A stretch of 50,007 nucleotides of DNA, from positions 1 through 50,007 of the forward strand of contig CBDFHE010000002.1 in NCBI GenBank assembly GCA_965247455.1, written 5' to 3'. A model generated the notes under the pieces. The model saw only the letters and a program-made list of their open reading frames with translations. It made no database searches and was not told the DNA's origin. The translations under genes were made by a program, and so were the position numbers. Source of the DNA: JACZYA01 sp965247455 (GTDB lineage Bacteria; Acidobacteriota; Terriglobia; Acidiferrales; 2-02-FULL-67-57). Shown one piece after another: positions 1-8,244 of this stretch; position 1 is the first letter of the stretch; each line of letters begins with the position of its first letter.

Positions 1-1
1 C

Positions 2-73
2 ATGCGCGCCGCCCTGCCGAAGCTTCAGCGGCTGCTGAAGGCACCGGCGGGTAAGCCCATCGCGGCCAGGTAA
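2..73 (+). CDS. C-terminal end of an unidentified protein (partial)
   Basis: The frame beginning at base 2 is open from the window edge to a TAA at 71-73 and encodes 23 residues rich in Lys, Arg, Leu and Ala, ending GKPIAAR. It lies about 60 bases upstream of the nucleoside hydrolase on the same strand and could be the tail of a longer gene. Nothing in it identifies a family, and the other frames close sooner. Whether it is coding cannot be decided without the sequence to the left. Confidence 0.35.
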   Translation: MRAALPKLQRLLKAPAGKPIAAR

Positions 74-136
74 TCCTTCCCCGCGCGCTCTGTCCAGTAC
101 AATCATCAAGCCCATGCAAGAGCGGAGGTGTCGCGC

Positions 137-1060
137 GTGAAACGAATTGTGCTGGATGTCGATACCGGCGTGGACGATGCGCTGGCCCTGCTGCTGACGC
201 TGCGCTCGCCCGAACTCAAGCTGGAAGCGGTGACGACGGTGGCGGGCAACGTCCCGGTCGAGACCGCCACCCGCAACACCCGCTTGGTGCTGGAGCTCGC
301 GCAAGCTCCGAAAGAGTTGCGCGTGGCCGAGGGCGCGGCCCAACCGCTCCAACGCCCGCTGGTGACGGCGGCGCAGGTGCACGGCAGCGACGGCTTGGGC
401 AACGTCACCGGCGTCTATCCCCCGCCCCAGCACCCGCTGGCTGCAAACGAGGCCAGCGACTTGTTGCTGGAAATAATCGGTGAGTATGGCAAAGAATTGA
501 CCATTGTTGCCACCGGGCCCATGACCAACCTGGCGCGGGCGGCGCAGCGCGACCCGGAGAGGTTTCGTCAGGTGGGCGAAATCGTACAGATGGGCGGAGC
601 CCTGCAGGTGCGCGGGAATACCAGCCCGGTGGCGGAGTTCAATGTGTACGTGGACCCGGAAGCGGCGGCGGCGGTGCTGGCCGCCGGCGCGCCGCTGCGG
701 CTGGTGCCGCTGGACGTGACCGAGCAGGTCATCCTGCTGCGCAGTGAGCTGCGGCGGCGGGCGCTGGAGCGTGACTCGGCGGTGTTCCAGTTCGTGCGCG
801 AGTTTACGGTACTCTATTTCGATTTCCAGCAGCGCATGTCCGGGCTCAACGGCGGCTACCTGCACGACCCGACAGCGGTGGCAGCAGTGATCGACCCGGC
901 GCTGTTCACCTGGCAGCAGGCGCGGGTGGAAGTGCGCACCGATGAAGCCGAGCGCGGGCGGACGGTGGCGACGCCCACGCCTGATTCACCCGTGCAGGTG
1001 GCTACGGCAGTGGATGCCGCGCGCGTGCTGGAACTCTTCTGCGACCGCGTCTGCCGCTAG
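137..1060 (+). CDS. Inosine-uridine nucleoside hydrolase family (IUNH)
   Basis: This 307-residue protein hydrolyses the N-glycosidic bond of ribonucleosides to give base and ribose in purine/pyrimidine salvage. The N-terminus carries the Ca2+-binding Asp cluster DVDTGVDDA (residues 7-15). A TGPMTNLARA segment and a late HDPTA motif, which holds the family's active-site His, are also present, and the length is normal for the family. I start it at GTG 137 because GGAGG lies 8 bases upstream; the in-frame GTG at 128 overlaps that ribosome binding site. The base specificity cannot be read from sequence. The gene stands alone, with a transketolase convergent downstream. Confidence 0.88.
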   Translation: MKRIVLDVDTGVDDALALLLTLRSPELKLEAVTTVAGNVPVETATRNTRLVLELAQAPKELRVAEGAAQPLQRPLVTAAQVHGSDGLGNVTGVYPPPQHPLAANEASDLLLEIIGEYGKELTIVATGPMTNLARAAQRDPERFRQVGEIVQMGGALQVRGNTSPVAEFNVYVDPEAAAAVLAAGAPLRLVPLDVTEQVILLRSELRRRALERDSAVFQFVREFTVLYFDFQQRMSGLNGGYLHDPTAVAAVIDPALFTWQQARVEVRTDEAERGRTVATPTPDSPVQVATAVDAARVLELFCDRVCR

Positions 1061-1427
1061 CCTTTTGCGACGGCGGGCAGAAGACCTACGCGGCGCCAGA
1101 GAACAAACTGGAGCTGCTGGGGGGCGATGTTGCCAGGGAATTAACCTCAGGGGCTAAAGCCCCTTGCTTTGCCAGTGGAGTTACGGCGGGGTTAAAACCC
1201 CGCCCTACCAAAGCAAGTAGGCCCAACGTCCCGGTGGCCGGGGGCCTTCGACTCCGCTTCCTTCACTGCGTTCAGGATAAACAGGACAGACCACCGGATT
1301 GGACGTGGAGGAGAGTGCCGGAGTCGAAACACCGAAGCGGGTTGAGGCTCGCCGTCCTCAATGACTGTCCAGCCCAGCGGCCCCTGCCGCTGGGAAAAAA
1401 TGCAAAGTATAGGAAGAGTGGAAGCAA
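1061..1427. repeat. Intergenic region with nested inverted repeats
   Basis: This gap between two convergent genes holds no credible gene. Two palindromes, GGGGCTAAAGCCCC (1150-1163) and GGGGTTAAAACCCC (1188-1201), are interleaved with an outer inverted pair, CTTGCTTT (1163-1170) and AAAGCAAG (1210-1217). The set could fold as a compound hairpin and may end transcription from both sides. Downstream, 1246-1290 contains a CCTTCGACTCCGC...CAGGA tract related to repeats found elsewhere in the window (19558-19584, 46841-46868). Confidence 0.6.
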
Positions 1428-3293
1428 CTAGGAAGAAGTGGGAGCCGTTTGTGCGGCCAGGGCGCGGGCGCGCTCGGCGATGTGGCGGGCGGAGATGCCG
1501 ACCACGTCGAGCAACTCGGCCGGCTTGCCGGAGGTGGGGAGGTCGCGGACGGCCAGCCCAACCACGCGCACGCCCGCTTCGCTCACCGCCCCGGCCACCG
1601 CTTCGCCCAAGCCGCCTTCCGCGTAGTGATCCTCCACCACCAGCAGAGTGTTTCCCGTCGCCTGAGCGGTGGCCACCAGCGTCTTGCGGTCCACCGGCTT
1701 GACCGAGTAGAGATCAATGACGCGGGCGTGGATGCCCTCGGCCTTGAGGGTGTCGTAGGCTTTCAGGGCTTCGTGCAGGGTGACGCCGGCGGCCACCAGG
1801 GTGACCGCGTCGGCGTCGCTCTGCCGCAGGACTTTGGCGCCGCCGGCCGGGAACGTCTCACCGTTGCCATACAGCACCGGTGTCTTCATGCGGGTGGCAC
1901 GCAAATAGACGATGCCGGGGAGCTGGGCCGCCTGCTCGACCAAGCGTTCGGTGGCGACGGCGTCGGAGGGATAAAAGACAGTGGAGCCAGCGACGGCGCG
2001 CATCATGGCCAGGTCTTCCAGCGCCATCTGCGAGGCGCCGTCCTCGCCGATGGAGACGCCGGCGTGCGTGCCCACCAGCTTGAGGTTGCTGCGGGAAATG
2101 CCGGCCATGCGCACGTGGTCGTAGGCGCGCGACAGAAAACAAGCGAAGGTGGAGGCAAAGGGAATCTTGCCGGTGGTGGCAAGGCCGACTGCGACGCCGA
2201 TCATGTTCTGCTCAGCGATGTAGCACTCGATGAAGCGGCCGGCGAACCTGCCGGCAAACACTTCCGAGAAGGTGGAGTTCTTAACGTCGCCGTCCAGCGC
2301 GACGACGCGCGGGTCGGCGGCACCGAGCTTTTTCAAAGCCGTGCCGAAAGCCTCGCGGGTCGCCACCGTCTGCCCGAGTTGATAGTTGGGTGGGTCCATC
2401 TTGCCCGTAGGCGCAGCGGTGCGAGCGGGCGCGGAAGCGGGTGCGGGAATGGATACGGTGCGGCCGGCGCCGTCGAGCGGCAGCTGCTGGAGAGCTTTTT
2501 CCAGGTCGTCCTTTTTGACCGCCTTGCCGTGCCAGCCATCTTTGTTTTCCAGGAAGTCGACGCCCTTGCCCTTGAAGGTGCGGGCGATGATGGCGACGGG
2601 CTGGTCTTTGACTTTTGCGGCGAGATCGAACGCCTTGAGGATGTCTTTCAGATTGTGGCCGTCAAGCTCGTAGGCCTGCCAGCCGAAGGCGGCGAAGCGG
2701 CGGGCGTAGGTGGTGGTGTCGTGCTGGTACATGGTGGGGTCGCTCTGGCCCAGGCGGTTGACGTCCACCAGGGCGACCAGGTTGTCGAGCTTGTAGTAAC
2801 CGGCAAAGGCCGCCGCCTCCCAGACCGACCCTTCCGCGGTCTCGCCGTCGCCCAAGAGAACATAGACGCGGTAGCCGGCCCGGTCGTGCTTGGCGGCCCA
2901 GGCCATGCCCGCGCCCACACTCAGCCCCTGGCCCAGCGAGCCGGTAGCTACGGGCGAAGGGGCGAAGCGCGGGGTGGGATGGCCTTCGAGCTCGCTGCCC
3001 AGTTGGCGGAGCGTCAACAGCTTCTCGGCTGGAAACAGTCCGGCCTCGGCCCAGGCGGCGTAGAGGATAGGGGCGGCGTGGCCCTTGGAGAGCACGAAGC
3101 GGTCGTTGCCAGGATGGGTAGGGTTGGCGGGGTCGTAGCGCATGACGTGGAAGAAGAGCGCGCTAACCAGGTCGGCCGCGGACAGGCAACTGGTGGGGTG
3201 GCCGGAGCCGGCGGCGGTGGTGGCGCGCAAAGAATGGATGCGCAGGCGGGTGGCCTTCTCGCGCAACAGTTGAATGGTTTGGTCTTGCGTCAT
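1428..3293 (-). CDS. tkt: Transketolase, single-chain short type
   Basis: The 621-residue enzyme moves two-carbon ketol units between sugar phosphates in the pentose phosphate pathway, using thiamine diphosphate. The N-terminal domain has SGHP (residues 30-33), the TPP/Mg motif GDGE (148-151) followed by VDVNRLGQS, and the middle domain has AEQNMIGVAVG with the Glu that activates TPP. The pyrimidine-binding and C-terminal domains are complete. An Ala/Pro-rich linker (around residues 275-300) joins the first two domains. At about 620 residues it resembles the shorter animal/acidobacterial-type enzymes rather than the roughly 660-residue E. coli type. Its own promoter is likely (see 3342-3350). 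The neighbouring genes give no operon context. Confidence 0.95.
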   Translation of the reverse strand: MTQDQTIQLLREKATRLRIHSLRATTAAGSGHPTSCLSAADLVSALFFHVMRYDPANPTHPGNDRFVLSKGHAAPILYAAWAEAGLFPAEKLLTLRQLGSELEGHPTPRFAPSPVATGSLGQGLSVGAGMAWAAKHDRAGYRVYVLLGDGETAEGSVWEAAAFAGYYKLDNLVALVDVNRLGQSDPTMYQHDTTTYARRFAAFGWQAYELDGHNLKDILKAFDLAAKVKDQPVAIIARTFKGKGVDFLENKDGWHGKAVKKDDLEKALQQLPLDGAGRTVSIPAPASAPARTAAPTGKMDPPNYQLGQTVATREAFGTALKKLGAADPRVVALDGDVKNSTFSEVFAGRFAGRFIECYIAEQNMIGVAVGLATTGKIPFASTFACFLSRAYDHVRMAGISRSNLKLVGTHAGVSIGEDGASQMALEDLAMMRAVAGSTVFYPSDAVATERLVEQAAQLPGIVYLRATRMKTPVLYGNGETFPAGGAKVLRQSDADAVTLVAAGVTLHEALKAYDTLKAEGIHARVIDLYSVKPVDRKTLVATAQATGNTLLVVEDHYAEGGLGEAVAGAVSEAGVRVVGLAVRDLPTSGKPAELLDVVGISARHIAERARALAAQTAPTSS

Positions 3294-3341
3294 GGACGTC
3301 CCCCCGTGCCGGGTTGAAGGAAAGATGTGACCCGAGGGGCC

Positions 3342-3350
3342 ATTCTAGCA
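3342..3350 (-). promoter_or_regulatory. Candidate extended -10 promoter of the transketolase gene
   Basis: On the minus strand TGCTAGAAT lies about 50 bases before the transketolase ATG at 3293. It fits an extended -10 element (TGn plus a 5/6 match to TATAAT). No convincing -35 hexamer is seen at 16-18 bases. Confidence 0.35.
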
Positions 3351-3385
3351 AAGTTGCGTTGCGGATGGCACCCGGCGGGGAAAAG

Positions 3386-3612
3386 GGTAGTAGGTGAATT
3401 TCATACCGGGCCTTCGTTGCAAGTACTCTTTCCTCTCATGTCCAACCCGGTGGCCCCTGCCACCGGGAAGGAGCCCCTTTCCCAGCGGCCTGCCTGCGGT
3501 AGGCAGGCGGGGGCTCGTCCTGAAGGCTTCAGCCCGAGGCTTCTGTCCGAGGGCTCGCCCTGAAGGGTTCACCCTGAAGGGCCGCTGGGCTGGACAAATT
3601 GACTCACTACTG
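3386..3612. repeat. MITE-like dispersed element, copy 1
   Basis: The ends form an imperfect terminal inverted repeat: GGTAGTAGGTGAATTTCA at the left, and a right end whose complement reads CCAGTAGTGAGTCAATTTG. Related ends occur at 6708-6820 and 19512-19695. Inside are a perfect hairpin (3446-3454 with 3459-3467, CCCGGTGGC/GCCACCGGG), the palindromic repeat GCCTGCCTGCGGTAGGCAGG (from 3488), and GAAGGCTTCAGCCCGAGG tracts shared with 24.1 and 25.5 kb. No open frame in it looks coding. Confidence 0.55.
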
Positions 3613-3678
3613 GGAAAAGGCGTAACGAACCGGCGAAGAAGCCATCCCTCGATTCTGCTCGGGACAAGCGGGCGCGGT

Positions 3679-4119
3679 TCAGGCGGAGTAGCGGAGCGTA
3701 GCCGGAGTCCGGAGCGTGACCCGAGGGACCGGGGCCAAGCGCTGGGTCAGCTTGCGCCTCAGTTCGGCGAACCGGGAGGACGCCAGAGGCCGGCCTGGAG
3801 CAATGGAAAACACCATCGCGCGGCGGGGGAAATCCCTGCGCCGGTCGAGCTGCACCCCGGCGTCGCGCAGCAGTTGGCCGAAGAGGAGCTCGCGGTCGCT
3901 CGAATCCGAGCCCCAGAGCCAGAGCTGCTCCTCCTCCCGTTGCAGGTAGCGGAGCACGGTTTGCAAGCGGCTGACCAACCGTCGGGGCGAGCCGGCAACG
4001 AAGTACACGTTCAGCTTCCATTTGCTGGCAGCGTAGAAAGCCTCGATGCGGACGGCCCACTTGCCCGCCTGATTGCGTTCAGGACTAATGCGAAATGTGT
4101 TGAGAGCAACCCTGCGCAT
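3679..4119 (-). CDS. Hypothetical protein, 146 residues
   Basis: I do not recognise a family. The predicted protein is basic and soluble, with no signal peptide or membrane segment, and shows a mixed alpha/beta pattern (MRRVALNTFRISPERNQAGK at the N-terminus). ATG 4119 is chosen because GGGGAG lies 6 bases upstream; a longer frame to 4146 starts inside less protein-like sequence. Codon use is similar to the neighbours, and competing frames on the other strand read as low-complexity Arg/Pro/Ser. It is flanked upstream by a repeat (4157-4230), a related copy of which lies just downstream of the foldase gene. Confidence 0.6.
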   Translation of the reverse strand: MRRVALNTFRISPERNQAGKWAVRIEAFYAASKWKLNVYFVAGSPRRLVSRLQTVLRYLQREEEQLWLWGSDSSDRELLFGQLLRDAGVQLDRRRDFPRRAMVFSIAPGRPLASSRFAELRRKLTQRLAPVPRVTLRTPATLRYSA

Positions 4120-4156
4120 GGTGTCTCCCCGGCCAGAGCGGTCCATCCCTCTCAGC

Positions 4157-4230
4157 CCGCCCCACCGAACCTGACTAGTTGGCTAGTCTCCCCCGGAAGC
4201 TCGCCTATCAGTCTAGCTCTGGGAGGAGGC
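4157..4230. repeat. Duplicated ~75-nt structured element, copy A
   Basis: About 75 bases are shared with 4614-4692 at roughly 85-90% identity. The conserved blocks are CCTGACTAGTTGG, TCCCCCGGAAGCTC and AGTCTAGCTCTGGG. On the minus strand the element can pair CTCC-type and GGGGGAG arms around an inner hairpin, and this copy also has a perfect GACTAG-TTGG-CTAGTC stem. It lies directly upstream of the 146-residue orphan gene. Confidence 0.65.
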
Positions 4231-4613
4231 CAAAAGCAAGGCACGTTTTCTGCGCTGGTGGGCAATTCTGTTGAAAGAGGGTTCCAGTAGCGGCGAAGAA
4301 GCCTCCGGCTTCTTCGTCGGCTTTATCTCCCTCCAGAAACCGCCCTATGCCGGAAAGAAACGCCAACTACCTAGTTTAACAAGGCTTAGCAACAAAACCC
4401 CTCGCAACCACGACCCCACAGACGCTGCAGCGAGCTACCAGGGGGGTATCTTCTCGACTTGCGGGATTAACTCGCTTAAAAGAAACTGCTCAGCGGCGGG
4501 AACTAGTTTCAAAATCATGTTTTTTTCTGCTTCTTTCCACCTCCTTCTCTGCCAGACGAGCCAGCGGCAATTCTTTCCGCCACCCCAGAATAGCTGAAAT
4601 CCACTCCCCACTC
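4231..4613. other. Intergenic spacer with a perfect hairpin, no gene seen
   Basis: The space between the two repeat copies has lower GC than the genes. The only clear structure is a perfect 10-bp stem with a 3-base loop (4294-4303 with 4307-4316, CGAAGAAGCC/GGCTTCTTCG). It lacks a T-run on either strand, so it is not a classical terminator. A 108-codon open frame on the plus strand here has no family features, and I do not call it. Confidence 0.5.
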
Positions 4614-4692
4614 AACCCGCCCAACTGAACCTGACTAGTTGGTTGGTCTCCCCCGGAAGCTCACCCATTTAGTCTAGCTCTGGGGGGAGGCT
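4614..4692. repeat. Duplicated ~75-nt structured element, copy B
   Basis: This is the partner of 4157-4230. In this copy the minus strand has CTCCCCC pairing with GGGGGAG. The GACTAG/CTAGTC stem is degraded to GACTAG...TTGGTC. It ends 6 bases before the stop codon of the foldase gene, in its 3' region, and could act there as a 3' structure. Confidence 0.65.
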
Positions 4693-4698
4693 GGAGCT

Positions 4699-6642
4699 TC
4701 AGCGACGGCCGAGGATGCGGTTGATGGCAGCCTGGTTAAGCTTGAGCACGCCATCGGCTTGGCGTTTCTTGCGGAGGCTCTGCTGGAAAATCTCCCAGTG
4801 GAGACTGCGCTTTTGCTCCATGAGCTGGGCCCGCAAGGAATCCCGCTCCTCCTCCAGCCGGCTCAGCTCAGCCTCGGTGCGCTCGAGCACGCGGAAGGCT
4901 ACCCACTTGCCCGCCACCTGTCGGGCTTCGCTCACCTGGCCCACCGGCAAGTTGAAGGCGCTGGCGGCAATGTTGCGGACCGGACCGAGGTCGGGAAGGG
5001 TGGTCTCCCGATTGACCAGGGGGGAGGTTTTTACTTCGAGGCCGGAGCGGCGGGCAGCGCTGACGAGATTGCCGGAGCCTCCAGCTTCTCCGGCCAATTG
5101 CTGGGCGGCCTCCTGCGCCAATTCCGCGCCGCGCTCCTGGCGGAAGCCGCTCTCCACTTGCGCGCGAACATCGTCGAACTCGGCGGTATGCGTCTGGGAC
5201 ACCTCTTTCAACTGCATGACCACAAAGCCGGTTGGCAACCCCACCGGCTCGCTCACGGGGGCGTCCGGCTGGCCGGCGGTTTCGGTCGGCAAGCGGAACG
5301 CCGCTCCCTGAAAATCGAAGTTTCCCCCGAACTCGGGCAAAACCTGCTGGCGGCTGAAGAGCGGCGACTCCAGCACCGGCCACTCGCCGGCCGGGGCGGC
5401 CTGCTGAAGCGACTGCCCGGCGCGCACGGCTTCTACGATCTGTTGGGCCTGAGCGAGCGCTTGGTCCTGCACCGTGCGCTGCCGCAGGAAGGGTTCGATC
5501 TGGCCGCGCACTTCCGACAGTGGCAGGGTGCGCTCCGCCTGGTGGGCCAACACCTGCACCAAGTGGAAACCGTAGCTGGTTTCCACCAACTCCGGGGCGG
5601 AGCCGGCCGGCAGAGAAAACAGCTTGTCTTCCAGCGCAGGAACCGTCTGGCCGCGCTGAATCCAGTCCATCTCGCCGCCTTGCTCCTTGGAAGCCTCGTG
5701 CTCGGAGTGCTCGCGGGCCAAAGCGGCAAAGTCGGCGCCCCGGCGGAGACGCGCCAGCACTCCCTCTGCCGTCTCCCGCACCGCCGCGCGCTCGTCCGGC
5801 TGAACCACCAGGAACAAAATGTGGCGGAACCGAACGCGCTCGGGCACCTGAAAGTCCTGGCGACGGCTCTGGTAGAAGGCCTCCAGCTCCTCCGGCGTCA
5901 CCCGGACGCGTTGTTGGAGCGTGAGGAAGTCCACGGGAACGTAACGGACCGAGCGGCGCTCCGGCAAAAGGTAGCGGTCGCGATTGCGCTCGTAATAAGC
6001 GCGCAGGTCGTCCTCGCCGGGTTGAAGCTGCTTCTCATACGTGCCCGGCAGGAAGAGGACGTACTGAATCCGCACCTGCTCGTTGCGCCGGCGGAATTCC
6101 TGCTCGACTTCAGCGGGGGAGACGCTTACGCCCCCCCCGACCCAAGTCACCAGCTTGTTGACCAGTAGTTGGCGGCGCACTCCCTGCTCAAACTCCGGCA
6201 CACTAAGGCTGAACTGTTGCTGCACCAAGCGAGTGTAGGAGTCCGCCCCCACGAACTTTCCATCCGGGTAGAAAATTGAAATCTCTTGCAGGCGCTTGGC
6301 CAGCTCCGCCGGGGAGACCTGCAAGCCTAACTGCTCGGCCTCGTACTCAACCAGGCGACGGTTGATGAGTCCCTCCACTGTGCTTTCGAGCAGGAATCGC
6401 CGGAAAATGTCATTGTCGCCGCCCAGTTGGCGCACCTGCTGCTGCACCAGCCGGTTGACCTCTACCTGGGTCACGACGCTGTTGCCCACCTGAGCCAGCA
6501 CACCCTGCGAGTCCGTGAGGGCTACCGACCCGCCGCCCAGCCCGGGCACCAAGTAGAGCAGCATGCCGGCGCCCACCATGAACACGATGGCAAACAGAAG
6601 CACCTTGACCCCGAATTTCTTTTGACGGAACAGCTTTAGCAT
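4699..6642 (-). CDS. SurA/PpiD-type periplasmic peptidyl-prolyl isomerase and chaperone
   Basis: The 647-residue protein has one N-terminal membrane anchor (about residues 11-33) and a SurA/PpiD-like N-terminal chaperone domain (about 45-190). A parvulin domain follows (about 268-368) with the RFRHIL start and TSYGFHLV end typical of rotamase domains. A long C-terminal region has a coiled coil near the end (LEEERDSLRAQLMEQKR). By family it assists folding of exported and outer-membrane proteins. The start at ATG 6642 follows GGAG; the open frame extends 58 codons further up, but that part lies in repeat DNA. PpiD from E. coli is of similar length and layout. It is monocistronic with a close promoter (6664-6692). 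Confidence 0.88.
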   Translation of the reverse strand: MLKLFRQKKFGVKVLLFAIVFMVGAGMLLYLVPGLGGGSVALTDSQGVLAQVGNSVVTQVEVNRLVQQQVRQLGGDNDIFRRFLLESTVEGLINRRLVEYEAEQLGLQVSPAELAKRLQEISIFYPDGKFVGADSYTRLVQQQFSLSVPEFEQGVRRQLLVNKLVTWVGGGVSVSPAEVEQEFRRRNEQVRIQYVLFLPGTYEKQLQPGEDDLRAYYERNRDRYLLPERRSVRYVPVDFLTLQQRVRVTPEELEAFYQSRRQDFQVPERVRFRHILFLVVQPDERAAVRETAEGVLARLRRGADFAALAREHSEHEASKEQGGEMDWIQRGQTVPALEDKLFSLPAGSAPELVETSYGFHLVQVLAHQAERTLPLSEVRGQIEPFLRQRTVQDQALAQAQQIVEAVRAGQSLQQAAPAGEWPVLESPLFSRQQVLPEFGGNFDFQGAAFRLPTETAGQPDAPVSEPVGLPTGFVVMQLKEVSQTHTAEFDDVRAQVESGFRQERGAELAQEAAQQLAGEAGGSGNLVSAARRSGLEVKTSPLVNRETTLPDLGPVRNIAASAFNLPVGQVSEARQVAGKWVAFRVLERTEAELSRLEEERDSLRAQLMEQKRSLHWEIFQQSLRKKRQADGVLKLNQAAINRILGRR

Positions 6643-6663
6643 ATCGCTCCTCGCAAACCGGTA

Positions 6664-6692
6664 ATTATAAGAGAGGCACGGCAGCGGCACAA
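6664..6692 (-). promoter_or_regulatory. Promoter of the foldase gene
   Basis: On the minus strand a perfect TATAAT (6664-6669) is preceded after 17 bases by TTGTGC (6687-6692). Transcription would start near 6657, leaving a leader of about 15 bases before ATG 6642, which includes the GGAG ribosome binding site. Confidence 0.55.
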
Positions 6693-6707
6693 GACGCCCG
6701 CCCTGGA

Positions 6708-6820
6708 GGTAGGGGGTCTTTTTGAAAATGGGAAGCTCACGCCGAGCCCCGTGGCCTGCCTGCGGTAGGCAGGCCGCCGGGCTCAGCGCCAAATCAACAC
6801 CGTGAAACTGACCCACTACC
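6708..6820. repeat. MITE-like dispersed element, copy 2
   Basis: The left end (GGTAGGGGGTCTTTTTGAAA) and the complement of the right end (GGTAGTGGGTCAGTTTCACG) form an imperfect terminal inverted repeat. The segment GAAAATGGGAAGCTCACGCC and the right arm are nearly identical to copy 3 at 19512-19695. The interior has the palindrome beginning GCCTGCCTGCGGTAGGCAGG (from 6754). The element lies between the divergent promoters of the foldase and FecR genes. Confidence 0.6.
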
Positions 6821-6931
6821 GCCCTGGAAAGTGAATTGAATTGAATCTGCTGGCACCCCTATGCTACGCTCAAATTGCAAGGGAGCATAAGGCGCTCGGG
6901 CGGAGGATTTGCGGCGAGGGAACAGGGACGG

Positions 6932-8198
6932 ATGGACGAACAACCTCAGAAAAAACGCTTCGGAGGACTGGAGGTCTATTGGACCACCATCACCTACCGC
7001 AGTCTGATCCTCGTAGTGCTGGCGCTGCTGCTGGTGGGAGTCAGCATTACCATTCTGCTCCGTCCGGGAATCCTCGAACAGGTCATGGCCAAACTGACCA
7101 GCGAGGGAAACGACGCCGCCTCGGGAGTAGAAGAGGCCGCTCAGGCGCGCTTTCTCAACCTCGACGGCACCGTTCGGGTCAAAGGGCGGAACTCCAGCCA
7201 GTGGGTCAATGCCGATTACCGTATCCCCCTGGAAGAAGGCGACATTATTCAAACCGGCCTGCAGGGCATCGCCCGGATCACGTTCATTGACGGCACCACC
7301 TACGTGGTCAAGCCCAACACTCTGATTGTCATCGAAGAAAACACCGCCTTGAAGAACCGAGTCACCCGGGTAGCGGTGCAGGTCAGCTCCGGCGCCGTGG
7401 ACCTCTCCACCGGCACCTGGGAGGTGCCGGGATCGAGTTCAGTTGTTCGTTTCTCCGATGCGGAAGCCCGCATGGAGCAGAACACGCGAGCAGCCGTCAC
7501 CAGCGACCCCAAGACCCAGGTCAACGAAATCACGGTCGCCGAAGGAAGCGCGCTAGTCAACAGACGCGACCAGAGCATCCAAGTCGGCCCCTACGAGCGC
7601 GCCAGCTTCCGCACTCCAGACGATCCGCTTACCAAGGAGCAGGTGCTGGCTCCCCCCACACTCCTGCGGCCGCGCAATCTGGAACCCATCATCAGCGCCA
7701 GTCCCAGGCAGGAAGTAGTCCGCTTTACCTGGACACGGGTGGCGCAAGCCCATCGCTACCGTCTGCGGCTCTCCACTTCTCCGCTGCTGACCAGCACGGT
7801 GCTGGACCGCACGGTGCAATCCATCCGGCTTCAGGGCGCGTGGTTTGAAACCGGGCGAATACTATTGGACCGTAACCGCCTTCGACGAAAAAGGTCAGGA
7901 GAGCCAGCAGAGCCCCCAGTACCGCTTTTCCCTGTTCGAACAACCGGCATCGGAAGAATTGCTGCTGGTGATTGATAACGTAGTCCAGCACGGGCGCCAC
8001 ATCGAGATCATTGGACGCACCGAAACGGGCGCCATCGTAACCATCAACGCGGAGCCGGTTGCCAATGTGAGACCCGATGGCAGCTTCCGGCATTTCGTCG
8101 GGCCGTTGGCGTCAGCGGGGGCCCACAGCATCACCATCGTTGCTCAAAACCGCCGCGGCGAAGTGGTGACCCGGAAGAAAACGGTAGTTGTGCAGTGA
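6932..8198 (+). pseudogene. FecR-domain membrane protein with a frameshift
   Basis: Two overlapping frames form one protein of about 420 residues. The first (ATG 6932, GAGGG upstream) has a cytoplasmic start and one membrane segment (about residues 23-43). It continues with a FecR-type domain (LEEGDIIQTG, GIARITFIDGTTYVVKPN, RVAVQVSSGAVDL) and the beginning of a fibronectin-like domain. Near 7840 the similarity moves to the +1 frame, where LKPGEYYWTVTAFDEKGQES resumes at 7845 and a beta-rich C-terminal domain runs to 8198. Removing one base in GCGTGGTTTGAAA restores one frame. The gene is either recently broken or carries a sequencing indel. FecR-like domains of this type usually sense or bind at the envelope; the target is unknown. 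Confidence 0.75.
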
Positions 8199-8244
8199 GC
8201 GCGGCGGCGGTTAAAACTACCAAACCAGTGAGCCTAATGCTGCC

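Noticed and set aside
1449..3317. Long plus-strand open frame across the transketolase gene
   Set aside because: It is the antisense of a clear transketolase; it shows no family features and results from the high GC content.
7825..7850. Programmed ribosomal frameshift in the FecR-domain gene
   Set aside because: No slippery heptamer of the usual type, no stop codon in the zero frame at the shift and no downstream structure; mutation or indel is simpler.
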